This document shows positions 1 to 4,645 of a stretch of DNA of 11,814 bases, piece by piece. The notes under the pieces were generated by a model, which was not told where the DNA came from, did no database searches, and saw only the letters and a program-made list of their open reading frames with translations. The stretch spans positions 1 through 11,814 of the forward strand of contig DBXN01000176.1 of NCBI GenBank assembly GCA_002309585.1. The letters are read 5' to 3'. Within the stretch, counting starts at the first letter, position 1. The number at the start of each line of letters is the position of its first letter. Both the position numbers and the translations under genes were made by a program. The stretch comes from Verrucomicrobia bacterium UBA1211. GTDB lineage: Bacteria; Verrucomicrobiota; Kiritimatiellia; RFP12; UBA1067.

Positions 1-90
1 AAGGCTGCCGCTCCGAAGAAGGCCGCCCCCGCGAAGAAGGCGACCGCGACGAAGAAGGCGCCGGCGAAGAAGACCACCGCGAAGAAATAA
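1..90 (+). CDS. C-terminal Lys/Ala-rich tail of a DNA-binding-type protein (partial)
   Basis: The first 29 codons read in frame 1 and end at TAA (88-90). The residues are almost only Lys, Ala, Pro and Thr, as repeats of the type KKAAPAKKA and KKAPAKK. Such tails occur on bacterial histone H1-like proteins and on HU-type proteins with a C-terminal extension, where they bind DNA non-specifically through charge; some topoisomerases and ribosomal proteins carry similar tails. The 5' part lies outside the window, so the main domain is unknown. A strong terminator follows 21 bp after the stop, which supports a real gene end. Confidence is high that this is coding and low for the exact family. Confidence 0.7.
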   Translation, partial: KAAAPKKAAPAKKATATKKAPAKKTTAKK

Positions 91-110
91 GCGGTATCGG
101 CGAACCATTC

Positions 111-153
111 GGGACGTCTGCAAGGCCTAGATTGCAGGCGTCCCTTTCTTTTT
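111..153 (+). terminator. Rho-independent terminator of the Lys/Ala-rich gene
   Basis: A 13-bp stem pairs GGGACGTCTGCAA (111-123) with TTGCAGGCGTCCC (132-144), with a single G-T wobble and an 8-nt loop. It is followed at once by TTTCTTTTT. Position, stem strength and T-tract fit an intrinsic terminator for the gene ending at 90. Confidence 0.9.
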
Positions 154-176
154 GCCCTTTAACTATACGTTCAAAT

Positions 177-289
177 GGAAACAACCGGTAAAAACAACCT
201 TCTTTTATCGGCGGGCAACCGCCCGCCGTTTATCTTGCCGCGCACAGTTGTTCACGGACGAACAAAAGTTGTTTTTTCATGTTGTTTCC
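177..289. repeat. Small palindromic intergenic element, copy A
   Basis: The 113-bp segment has imperfect terminal inverted repeats of 22 bp, 19 of 22 matching. The left arm holds GGAAACAAC and then AAAAACAAC; the right arm ends GTTGTTTCC. In the centre (209-228) is a perfect 8-bp hairpin, CGGCGGGC-AACC-GCCCGCCG. Two blocks recur in opposite orientation upstream of kdsB: 209-250 matches 3603-3644 at 41 of 42 positions, and 172-204 matches 3748-3780 at 31 of 33. It encodes no protein. It could be a MITE-like element or a REP/BIME-type hairpin repeat. AAAT to the left and AAAAT to the right might be a short target duplication, but this is weak. Confidence 0.75.
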
Positions 290-298
290 AAAATTAAC

Positions 299-321
299 TT
301 GAGGCCTCAACGTTTTTGAGG
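299..321. other. Overlapping short palindromes, no assigned role
   Basis: TTGAGGCCTCAA (299-310) is a perfect 12-bp palindrome. Its right half also pairs with TTGAGG at 316-321 across a 5-nt loop, so two alternative hairpins can form. There is no T-tract on either strand, so a terminator is unlikely. From here to the toxin gene end (389) I see only another 8-bp palindrome, GAACGTTC at 367-374. Confidence 0.35.
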
Positions 322-388
322 AATGTATCTGAACTGCGCGGCTCACCCGGAGGGTTCACCCCACCCGAACGTTCATTTTTTACAAAAA

Positions 389-664
389 TTAGTACAGATC
401 AAAATGGGAACCGGTACGGGTCAATTCAAGGACAAGTACGTTTTCTTTGACTTGGTAGATGAGCAGCCAATCGGATGTGATGTGACATTCACGATGATTG
501 GCCCAATCGCCCGTGAGCGCGTGGTCACGATTGGCGGTGGAAAGCGGTTCCCCGTTCGCCAACTTGGCGACCACTTCCTGTAACTTTGAAATGGGAAGAT
601 GGCGTCTTTGGACACGTTTGTAGTCGCGCTTGAATGCCGAGGTGCGGTCGAGCGCGTACTTCAT
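389..664 (-). CDS. YafQ family (RelE superfamily) type II toxin, ribosome-dependent mRNA endonuclease
   Basis: This 91-residue protein has the YafQ pattern: FKRDYKR near the N terminus (11-17), RDHALTGDW (46-54), ECHITSDWLLIY (59-70) and RTGSHFDLY at the C terminus (83-91). His48, His61, Asp65 and His87 fall where E. coli YafQ has His50, His63, Asp67 and catalytic His87, so the RNase site looks intact. Family members cut mRNA in the ribosomal A site when freed from their antitoxin. An upstream in-frame ATG (682) would add six residues, but I chose 664 because AAGGAG lies 8 nt before it and it overlaps the antitoxin stop as ATGA. That overlap implies translational coupling. The full length and conserved active site suggest a working toxin. 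Confidence 0.92.
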   Translation of the reverse strand: MKYALDRTSAFKRDYKRVQRRHLPISKLQEVVAKLANGEPLSTANRDHALTGDWANHRECHITSDWLLIYQVKENVLVLELTRTGSHFDLY

Positions 665-930
665 GAGTCCATCTCCTTCCAAAATTCCTCAAGAGAGTGG
701 TATCGTTTTCTCTTAGGATCATTGACGATACGGTCGCCCTCTTCCATTGCCGCGATGGTTTCGGCATTTGGGATGGGATCAGCCGAGATGGTGAAAGGTA
801 TGCGGTTCTCCCGCACAATGGTCTTGATGCATACGGTAATCACCGCAGATGCCGAAAGACCGACATTTTCGCAGAATTCGACGAAACGTTTCTTGGTTGG
901 GGCATCCAGTGAGAATGTCATGTTAGCCAT
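661..930 (-). CDS. RelB/DinJ family antitoxin
   Basis: This 89-residue protein is encoded directly before the toxin and shares 4 nt with it. The N terminus (MANMTFSLDAPTKKRFVEFC, then NVGLSASAVITV) has the strand-helix-helix layout of a RelB/DinJ ribbon-helix-helix domain. The acidic C-terminal part (DRIVNDPKRKRYHSLEEFWKEM) should wrap and neutralise the toxin. Family members form dimers, bind the toxin, and repress their own promoter together with it. AAAGGAG lies about 12 nt before the ATG, slightly far; a second in-frame ATG three codons later would be further still. The promoter and palindromic operator upstream are annotated separately. Confidence 0.9.
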   Translation of the reverse strand: MANMTFSLDAPTKKRFVEFCENVGLSASAVITVCIKTIVRENRIPFTISADPIPNAETIAAMEEGDRIVNDPKRKRYHSLEEFWKEMDS

Positions 931-962
931 ACCGTTTTTACTCTCCTTTGAATTGGAAATAT

Positions 963-995
963 GTATATTATACGTTTATCACACGGGTCAGTCAA
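963..995 (-). promoter_or_regulatory. Toxin-antitoxin promoter with palindromic operator over the -10 box
   Basis: On the minus strand TTGACT (990-995 on the plus strand) and TATAAT (967-972) are separated by exactly 17 bp, a near-consensus sigma-70-type promoter about 36 nt before the antitoxin start. The -10 box is embedded in the perfect palindrome GTATA-T-TATAC (963-973), a natural site for ribbon-helix-helix autoregulation. The promoter elements are seen directly; binding by the antitoxin is inferred. Confidence 0.85.
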
Positions 996-1158
996 GCGAA
1001 ACGCATGAGAGAACGGATTTCAAACGATCTTTCTCACGCGGAGGTGCGGAAAAGCGGAGGTTTTCAGGATGCAGGGGGCACCAGCGATCCAGGCCAATTG
1101 ACCGACATAATACGGCACGACCGTTCCAAGCGGCATTTTCCAGACCATCAGAGAATAC
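996..1158. other. Intergenic segment without a supported gene
   Basis: This stretch lies between the toxin-antitoxin promoter and the terminator of the PEP-CTERM gene. A minus-strand open frame crosses it, but it runs through that terminator and into the PEP-CTERM gene in another frame and has no ribosome binding site of its own. I see no RNA gene or promoter here. Confidence 0.5.
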
Positions 1159-1193
1159 AAAAAAGCCACCGGGAAAATCCCGATGGCCTTTTT
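1159..1193 (-). terminator. Rho-independent terminator of the PEP-CTERM gene
   Basis: GCCACCGGGA (1165-1174) pairs with TCCCGATGGC (1178-1187) around a 3-nt loop, with one mismatch or wobble. On the minus strand it is followed by six T, and a run of T also lies on the other side. It sits about 20 bp beyond the stop of the PEP-CTERM gene and could work in both directions. Confidence 0.9.
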
Positions 1194-1212
1194 GATCAAA
1201 CAAGCGGTTCGC

Positions 1213-1773
1213 TTATTTGCGGAGCTTACGACGGAGACCGAACGCGGCCGCGCCGAGAGCCACCAACGCCATGCTGGTCGGTTCCGGAACGTCCGGGATG
1301 ATCGGATCATCACCGCCGCCGCCGCCGCCGACTGTCGTCCATTTAATCGAACTGGACACATCACCAAACGCGAAGACCATATTACCCAATTTCGGGGCCG
1401 TCTTCTCAATGGCATCAGTAAAGGCAATCTTCGTCGTCCCGCTATCATCAAAAACGATCGCGGCGAAAGCCGTAGTTGTATATCCAGCGTCAACCGTGAC
1501 ACCCGTTTTAGCAGAGGCAAGCGTCGAGGCAGAACCAGTCCCGATCTCAAGAGAGTTACCCCAAGCAGAGCCAGGAATGGCAGCCAGGGCCTCTTCGGAC
1601 TTACCAGCATCCAACAATTCAGTGAAAGACGCCCGAGTGGCTGTCTCTTCATTGATCAAGTAAGCAGTCGCCCCAGCGTAATCGGCCAGACCGCCGACAC
1701 TCCACTGAAGACCAACAGCCTGACTAACAGCCGCCGCCATAATGGCAACAGCAATCATCATCATTTTCTTCAT
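1213..1773 (-). CDS. PEP-CTERM sorting domain protein
   Basis: This 186-residue secreted protein has a signal peptide (MKKMMMIAVAIMAAAVSQA, likely cut after residue 19). A middle region of about 130 residues, rich in Ala, Thr, Ser and Gly, has no domain I can name. Then come a six-Gly linker (149-154) and a C-terminal PEP-CTERM signal: VPEP at 162-165, a hydrophobic stretch at 168-180 and the basic end RRKLRK. In this system an exosortase recognises the tail in the inner membrane, and the protein goes to the cell surface or exopolysaccharide matrix. No exosortase gene is in the window. I placed the start at the second ATG because GGAG lies 6 nt before it but directly abuts the first ATG (1779). 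It lies downstream of the repeat protein on the same strand with a 79-bp gap, so the two may share a transcript. Confidence 0.9.
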   Translation of the reverse strand: MKKMMMIAVAIMAAAVSQAVGLQWSVGGLADYAGATAYLINEETATRASFTELLDAGKSEEALAAIPGSAWGNSLEIGTGSASTLASAKTGVTVDAGYTTTAFAAIVFDDSGTTKIAFTDAIEKTAPKLGNMVFAFGDVSSSIKWTTVGGGGGGDDPIIPDVPEPTSMALVALGAAAFGLRRKLRK

Positions 1774-1787
1774 TTTCATCTCCTTTT

Positions 1788-1801
1788 TCCCTTAACAGGG
1801 A
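1788..1801. other. Short hairpin before the PEP-CTERM gene
   Basis: TCCCT and AGGGA pair around a 4-nt loop, just upstream of the ribosome binding site at 1780-1785. On the minus strand it is followed by A residues, not T, so a terminator is unlikely; a small effect on translation or mRNA stability is possible. Confidence 0.3.
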
Positions 1802-1852
1802 TGTTTCCAATCCCCCAAAAGCATACCTTACTTCAGGGGGAAATCACGCGCT

Positions 1853-2593
1853 TTAGAACAACTGCTTGAGGGTGGCCGGAGCCTTGATCGTGACCTCAAG
1901 ACCGTCAGCCGCATAGAGCGCAAACGCAGTACCCGGCGTCAACGTAAAATCGGCAACATCGCCAGTCAAGTCATCGTTCCACACATACCCGTCCGCACCC
2001 TCGGCGTAGGAATAGGAAGCGGTAACATCACCGACCTCATCCAAAACCATGATGATTTCACCACCGAAGCCGATAGTACCAGCGCCACCATCAGAAATGG
2101 CGATGTCCTGAACGCTGATGTCCACCGGGAACGGATTACCCGTGAAGGTGAAACCCTCGATAGTGGTAAGCGTCACATCCTGAGGATTTGTGACTTCCCC
2201 ACACACCGAAAGCGTTAACCCATCGGCCAAATAGACCGCGAAAGCGCTACCGGGCACAAAAACATCATTCGCAACATCGCCAGTCAAGTCATCGTTCCAC
2301 ACATACCCGTCCGCACCCTCGGCGTAGGAATAGGAAGCGGTAACATCACCGACCTCATCCAAAACCATGATGATTTCACCACCGAAGCCGATAGTACCAG
2401 CGCCACCATCAGAAATGGAGACATCCTTAAGCGCGACGGTGTCAGCGCCAACGGTGGTGAGCATCGGAGCCACCCAGTTGAATCCCTCAACCGACTGTGT
2501 CGAGATGAACCCGACGATGTTGTCGCTCGTCACATCAGCCGAAGCAAGACCCGCGACCATGCAGGCTGCGCAAACTGCTAACATTTTCTTCAT
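1853..2593 (-). CDS. Secreted two-repeat protein of unknown function
   Basis: This 246-residue protein starts with a signal peptide (MKKMLAVCAACMVAGLASA, cut predicted after residue 19) and is followed by a mature start DVTSDNIVGF. The rest is two copies of one module with a period of 106 residues. Residues 60-108 and 166-214 are identical (ISDGGAGTIG through NDDLTGDVA), while the flanking parts (SAFAVYLADGLTL against TAFALYAADGLEV) have diverged. The composition is acidic, with many Gly, Val and aromatic residues, and suggests a beta-rich extracellular fold. There is no sorting tail or membrane anchor. Similar secreted proteins with DNIVG-type N termini occur in Lentisphaerota and Kiritimatiellota, but no function is known to me. 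The open frame extends upstream to 2782; I chose 2593 because GGAGG lies 7 nt before it and the signal peptide begins there. Confidence 0.85.
   Translation of the reverse strand: MKKMLAVCAACMVAGLASADVTSDNIVGFISTQSVEGFNWVAPMLTTVGADTVALKDVSISDGGAGTIGFGGEIIMVLDEVGDVTASYSYAEGADGYVWNDDLTGDVANDVFVPGSAFAVYLADGLTLSVCGEVTNPQDVTLTTIEGFTFTGNPFPVDISVQDIAISDGGAGTIGFGGEIIMVLDEVGDVTASYSYAEGADGYVWNDDLTGDVADFTLTPGTAFALYAADGLEVTIKAPATLKQLF
1953..2100 (-). repeat. 148-bp exact direct repeat, copy 1 (inside the secreted repeat protein)
   Basis: All 148 bases match 2271-2418, with an offset of 318 bp (106 codons). It encodes the second protein module. Synonymous positions are identical too, so the copies are recent or kept alike by gene conversion. 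Confidence 0.95.
2271..2418 (-). repeat. 148-bp exact direct repeat, copy 2 (inside the secreted repeat protein)
   Basis: This is the partner of 1953-2100 and encodes the first module. The sequence on both sides diverges at once at DNA level although the protein flanks remain related, so the identity is confined to this core. Confidence 0.95.
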
Positions 2594-2676
2594 AATCATA
2601 CCTCCGATTGAAAAAGCTGGCGAATTCGTATCGCCGAACCCTCTCATTCGAGTTAAGGTTTCCCAAAAACGACCCC

Positions 2677-2706
2677 ACTTTACCTCAAACAGGCTCATGA
2701 AGTCAA
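2677..2706 (-). promoter_or_regulatory. Candidate promoter of the secreted repeat protein
   Basis: On the minus strand TTGACT (2701-2706) is followed after 18 bp by TAAAGT (2677-2682). The -35 box is good; the -10 box matches the sigma-70 consensus at 4 of 6 positions. It lies about 85 nt before the chosen start. No better candidate was seen. Confidence 0.45.
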
Positions 2707-3177
2707 CAACCAATTCGGAAAAAATGCAAATTTTTTCATAAACGGCGAGAAACCCACCGCTCAGGCCCCGGTTTTCGACCAAATCCCGAAAACCTGCCCT
2801 CGCCGGACATCTCCCATCCCGTCACATTTCAGACCCGGAACGCCCCCGCACTCGGCCACAACAACGAAAGAATGGACCAATAACAACTGCCTCGCGCGAT
2901 CCGCATCCAAGCCCGCCACGCGGCGGACACCAAGACCAGTGCCCCGGTCAAGGCCGTAAACGAAAACCTTGCAGCTTTCCAAGCGAAACACACCTTGCCC
3001 GAGCAAGGCACACTTCACCTTTTTTTACGTCGGGGGAAGTGTAGCATAACGGCAAGCGTGGACGCAAGGGGAAAAGTGAAAAAATTTTTTGCGTGAAAGG
3101 GCAAGGTTAAAAGCCCGCCGCCCACGCTTCGCACGGGAATGTAAAGGGGGATAATATTGGCGTGTGTCCACAAATGG
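2707..3177. other. Long intergenic stretch with small structures, no supported gene
   Basis: An 85-codon minus-strand open frame (2761-3018) begins with GTG without a usable ribosome binding site and resembles no family I know, so I do not call it. Seen here are a perfect hairpin CCTTGC-CCGA-GCAAGG (2993-3008), a 7-bp ACACTTC/GAAGTGT pairing around a T-run near 3010-3045, an A6T6 palindrome (3079-3090), and the motif GCACGGGAATGTAAA (3131-3145). That motif recurs with one change at 3666-3680 inside the repeat before kdsB. A remnant gene or a small RNA cannot be excluded. Confidence 0.5.
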
Positions 3178-3228
3178 CAAATCCCAATTTGCACTAATCA
3201 CTTGTGAACATTTGAGATTTGGGATTTG
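3178..3228. repeat. Inverted repeat with 10-bp perfect arms
   Basis: CAAATCCCAA (3178-3187) and TTGGGATTTG (3219-3228) are perfect inverted copies around a 31-nt loop. CGTGT (3161-3165) and ACACG (3230-3234) can extend the pairing with unpaired bases between. There is no T-tract and no coding potential. It directly precedes the heptamer repeat. Confidence 0.7.
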
Positions 3229-3235
3229 AACACGC

Positions 3236-3277
3236 AACGACTAACGACTAACGGCTAACGACTAACAACTAACGGCT
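3236..3277. repeat. Tandem 7-bp repeat, six units (AACGACT type)
   Basis: Six uninterrupted heptamers make up 42 bp: AACGACT, AACGACT, AACGGCT, AACGACT, AACAACT, AACGGCT. Each junction makes TAA on the plus strand and TTAG on the minus strand, and the period of 7 moves these through all frames, so every one of the six frames is closed. A degenerate array with the same unit lies between lptA and lptB (5857-5891). Confidence 0.9.
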
Positions 3278-3286
3278 GATTTCTGT

Positions 3287-3315
3287 TTTACTGTTACGCG
3301 GGGACTTGCTATATT
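3287..3315 (+). promoter_or_regulatory. Promoter of the His-rich lipoprotein gene
   Basis: TTTACT (3287-3292) and TATATT (3310-3315) are separated by 17 bp. The -10 box matches the sigma-70 consensus at 5 of 6 positions and the -35 box at 4 of 6. It lies about 50 nt upstream of the ATG and is the only good candidate between the heptamer repeat and the gene. Confidence 0.6.
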
Positions 3316-3367
3316 GTCTCTGTTTTTGTTTGCGCGCGTGTGTGAACGTTTAAACGAGGAGATAACC

Positions 3368-3571
3368 ATGAAACGGAAATTGAGCTGTTTGTTTGCGTTG
3401 GCGGGTTTGCTGGCGGTAACCGGCGCGACGGGGTGCCATCATCACCATCACCACGACCGTCGGTCCCAGCGGAACGGGATGATCATCCGGGACGGTCGGT
3501 ATGACCGAGGCGGAACGTATTATTATCAGGACGGACGGCGGGTTCCGCCGCCACCCCCGCCGGTGCGGTAG
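3368..3571 (+). CDS. Small predicted lipoprotein with a native six-histidine stretch
   Basis: This 67-residue protein starts MKRKLSCLFALAGLLAVTG and continues to ATGC, a plausible but non-ideal lipobox with Cys23 as the lipidated residue. Directly after Cys23 come six histidines (24-29), then a charged Arg/Asp/Gly/Tyr region (DRRSQRNG, RDGRYDRGGTYYYQDGRR) and a six-proline C terminus. The start is set by GAGGAG about 7 nt before the ATG; an upstream in-frame ATG (3314) lies inside the promoter and is unlikely. The histidines would sit at the lipid anchor of the mature protein, so periplasmic metal binding is conceivable but not shown. The downstream 10-residue YYYQDGRRVP resembles short motifs of small glycine-rich envelope proteins, without a firm family. 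The gene is followed by a strong hairpin at 3596-3615. The reading frame is convincing; the function is unknown. Confidence 0.8.
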   Translation: MKRKLSCLFALAGLLAVTGATGCHHHHHHDRRSQRNGMIIRDGRYDRGGTYYYQDGRRVPPPPPPVR

Positions 3572-3595
3572 GGATCGGTCCTTTTTCAGCTTCTA

Positions 3596-3780
3596 CCGCG
3601 CGCAACTGTGCGCGGCAAGATGAACGGCGGGCGGTTGCCCGCCGACAATTCCCCCGCCCGCATGAGCGCGGGAATGTAAATGCGGGTAACGTGGGACGGG
3701 GGCCGTTGGGGGTTGAGGGAGAGGCAACGTCCCCGTTGCCCATTGGCAAGAAGGTTGTTTTTACAAGTTGTTTCCATTTG
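3596..3780. repeat. Palindromic intergenic element, copy B (split, opposite orientation)
   Basis: Block 3603-3644 (41 of 42 identical to the reverse complement of 209-250) holds the hairpin CGGCGGGC-GGTT-GCCCGCCG. Block 3748-3780 (31 of 33 identical to the reverse complement of 172-204) ends with GTTGTTTCC. In copy A the blocks are 4 bp apart; here 103 bp (3645-3747) separate them, with the motif GCGCGGGAATGTAAA (3666-3680) and a 7-bp hairpin GGCAACG-TCCC-CGTTGCC (3723-3740). The outer arm of copy A is missing on the left. A further 8-bp hairpin (3596-3615, one wobble) lies behind the lipoprotein gene and may stop its transcription. The element ends 28 bp before kdsB, so it may affect the start of that operon. 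Confidence 0.75.
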
Positions 3781-3808
3781 GTCTTGTAGGCATGGAGAAA
3801 ACGCGAAG

Positions 3809-4564
3809 ATGAGCGGGAACGGACGTGTCATAGGCGTAATCCCCTCGCGGTGGGGCTCGACCCGGTTTCCGGGGAAGAGCCTCCACCCGCTTTGCGGGAA
3901 GCCGCTGGTGCAGTGGGTGGTCGAGGCGGCGATGCGGGCGGAGCGGTTGGACGCCGTCCTGGTGGCGACGGATGACGAGCGGATCGCCGAGGCGGTCAGG
4001 AGCTTTGGAGGGACGGCGGTGATGACCCGCGCGGACCACCCGTCGGGAACCGACCGCGTGGCGGAGGCGGCGAAGCCGGAGGATGACGACATCGTGATCA
4101 ACATCCAAGGGGATGAGCCAATGATCCGGCCGGAGTTGATCGACGCGCTGGCGGCGCGGATGCAGGAGGATCCGACCTGGGCGATGGCGACGGCGGTGAC
4201 GCCTATCACCAACCGCCGTGACCTGGAGGCGCGGACGGTGGTGAAGGTGGTGCTGGACCGGAATGATGCCGCGCTCTACTTTTCGCGGCTGCCGATCCCC
4301 TGCCGGCGCGACGGCGAGGCGGATTTGGCGAGCGGGCTGTATCTGCGGCATCTGGGCATCTACGCCTACCGGGGCGCCTTTTTGAAACGGCTCGTGAGGG
4401 AGCCGCCCTGCGCGCTGGAGCAGACCGAGAAGCTGGAACAGCTGCGGGCGCTCTACATCGGGGGACGGATCGCGGTGATCCGGACCGAGGAACCGGGTGT
4501 CGGGATCGACACGCCGGAGGATGCGGTGGCGGTGGAAGAGATGATGAAACGGCTAAACGCTTAG
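3809..4564 (+). CDS. kdsB: 3-deoxy-manno-octulosonate cytidylyltransferase (CMP-KDO synthetase)
   Basis: The enzyme activates KDO with CTP to CMP-KDO in the cytoplasm, the donor for the first inner-core sugar on lipid A. All family landmarks are present in 251 residues, a normal length: the nucleotide-binding loop IPSRWGSTRFPGKSL (11-25), ATDDERI (53-59), HPSGTDRVAEA (77-87), NIQGDEP (98-104), ALYFSRLPIP (155-164), HLGIYAY (181-187), LEQLRAL (209-215) and GIDTPED (232-238). The frame is open further upstream through the repeat element, but homology begins only at residue 8 of the chosen ATG. The ribosome binding site is weak (GGAG about 12 nt away). It is the first gene of the plus-strand run, 81 bp before lptC. 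No convincing promoter was seen before it. Confidence 0.96.
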   Translation: MSGNGRVIGVIPSRWGSTRFPGKSLHPLCGKPLVQWVVEAAMRAERLDAVLVATDDERIAEAVRSFGGTAVMTRADHPSGTDRVAEAAKPEDDDIVINIQGDEPMIRPELIDALAARMQEDPTWAMATAVTPITNRRDLEARTVVKVVLDRNDAALYFSRLPIPCRRDGEADLASGLYLRHLGIYAYRGAFLKRLVREPPCALEQTEKLEQLRALYIGGRIAVIRTEEPGVGIDTPEDAVAVEEMMKRLNA

Positions 4565-4645
4565 GATGGCCGGGCCGGACGGGACAACCGATCGGTGACC
4601 GGCAACGAGTCACCGGCGGCTGACGCGGGATCGAAGAGGAGCGGG

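Noticed and set aside
599..1195. 198-codon plus-strand open frame across the toxin-antitoxin genes
   Set aside because: It is antisense to the antitoxin and its promoter, has no ribosome binding site and no recognisable domain.
1020..1652. Long minus-strand open frame of 210 codons across the PEP-CTERM gene
   Set aside because: Most of it overlaps the PEP-CTERM gene in another frame and it runs through the strong terminator at 1159-1193. The hydrophobic end (MPLGTVVPYYVGQLAWIAG) looked membrane-like but no family was recognised.
2761..3018. 85-codon minus-strand open frame upstream of the secreted repeat protein
   Set aside because: It starts with GTG without a usable ribosome binding site, has no signal peptide or recognisable motif, and lies in repeat-rich DNA. 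A decayed gene cannot be excluded.
3236..3277. Tandem repeats read as a possible CRISPR array
   Set aside because: The units are 7 bp and contiguous, with no spacers and no cas genes in the window.
3314..3367. Longer N terminus for the His6 lipoprotein from the ATG at 3314
   Set aside because: That ATG lies at the -10 box of the promoter, has no ribosome binding site, and the extra residues would disrupt the signal peptide.
3680..3808. N-terminal extension of kdsB by 43 codons
   Set aside because: The extension is translated repeat DNA, Arg-rich, and outside the family alignment, which begins just after 3809.
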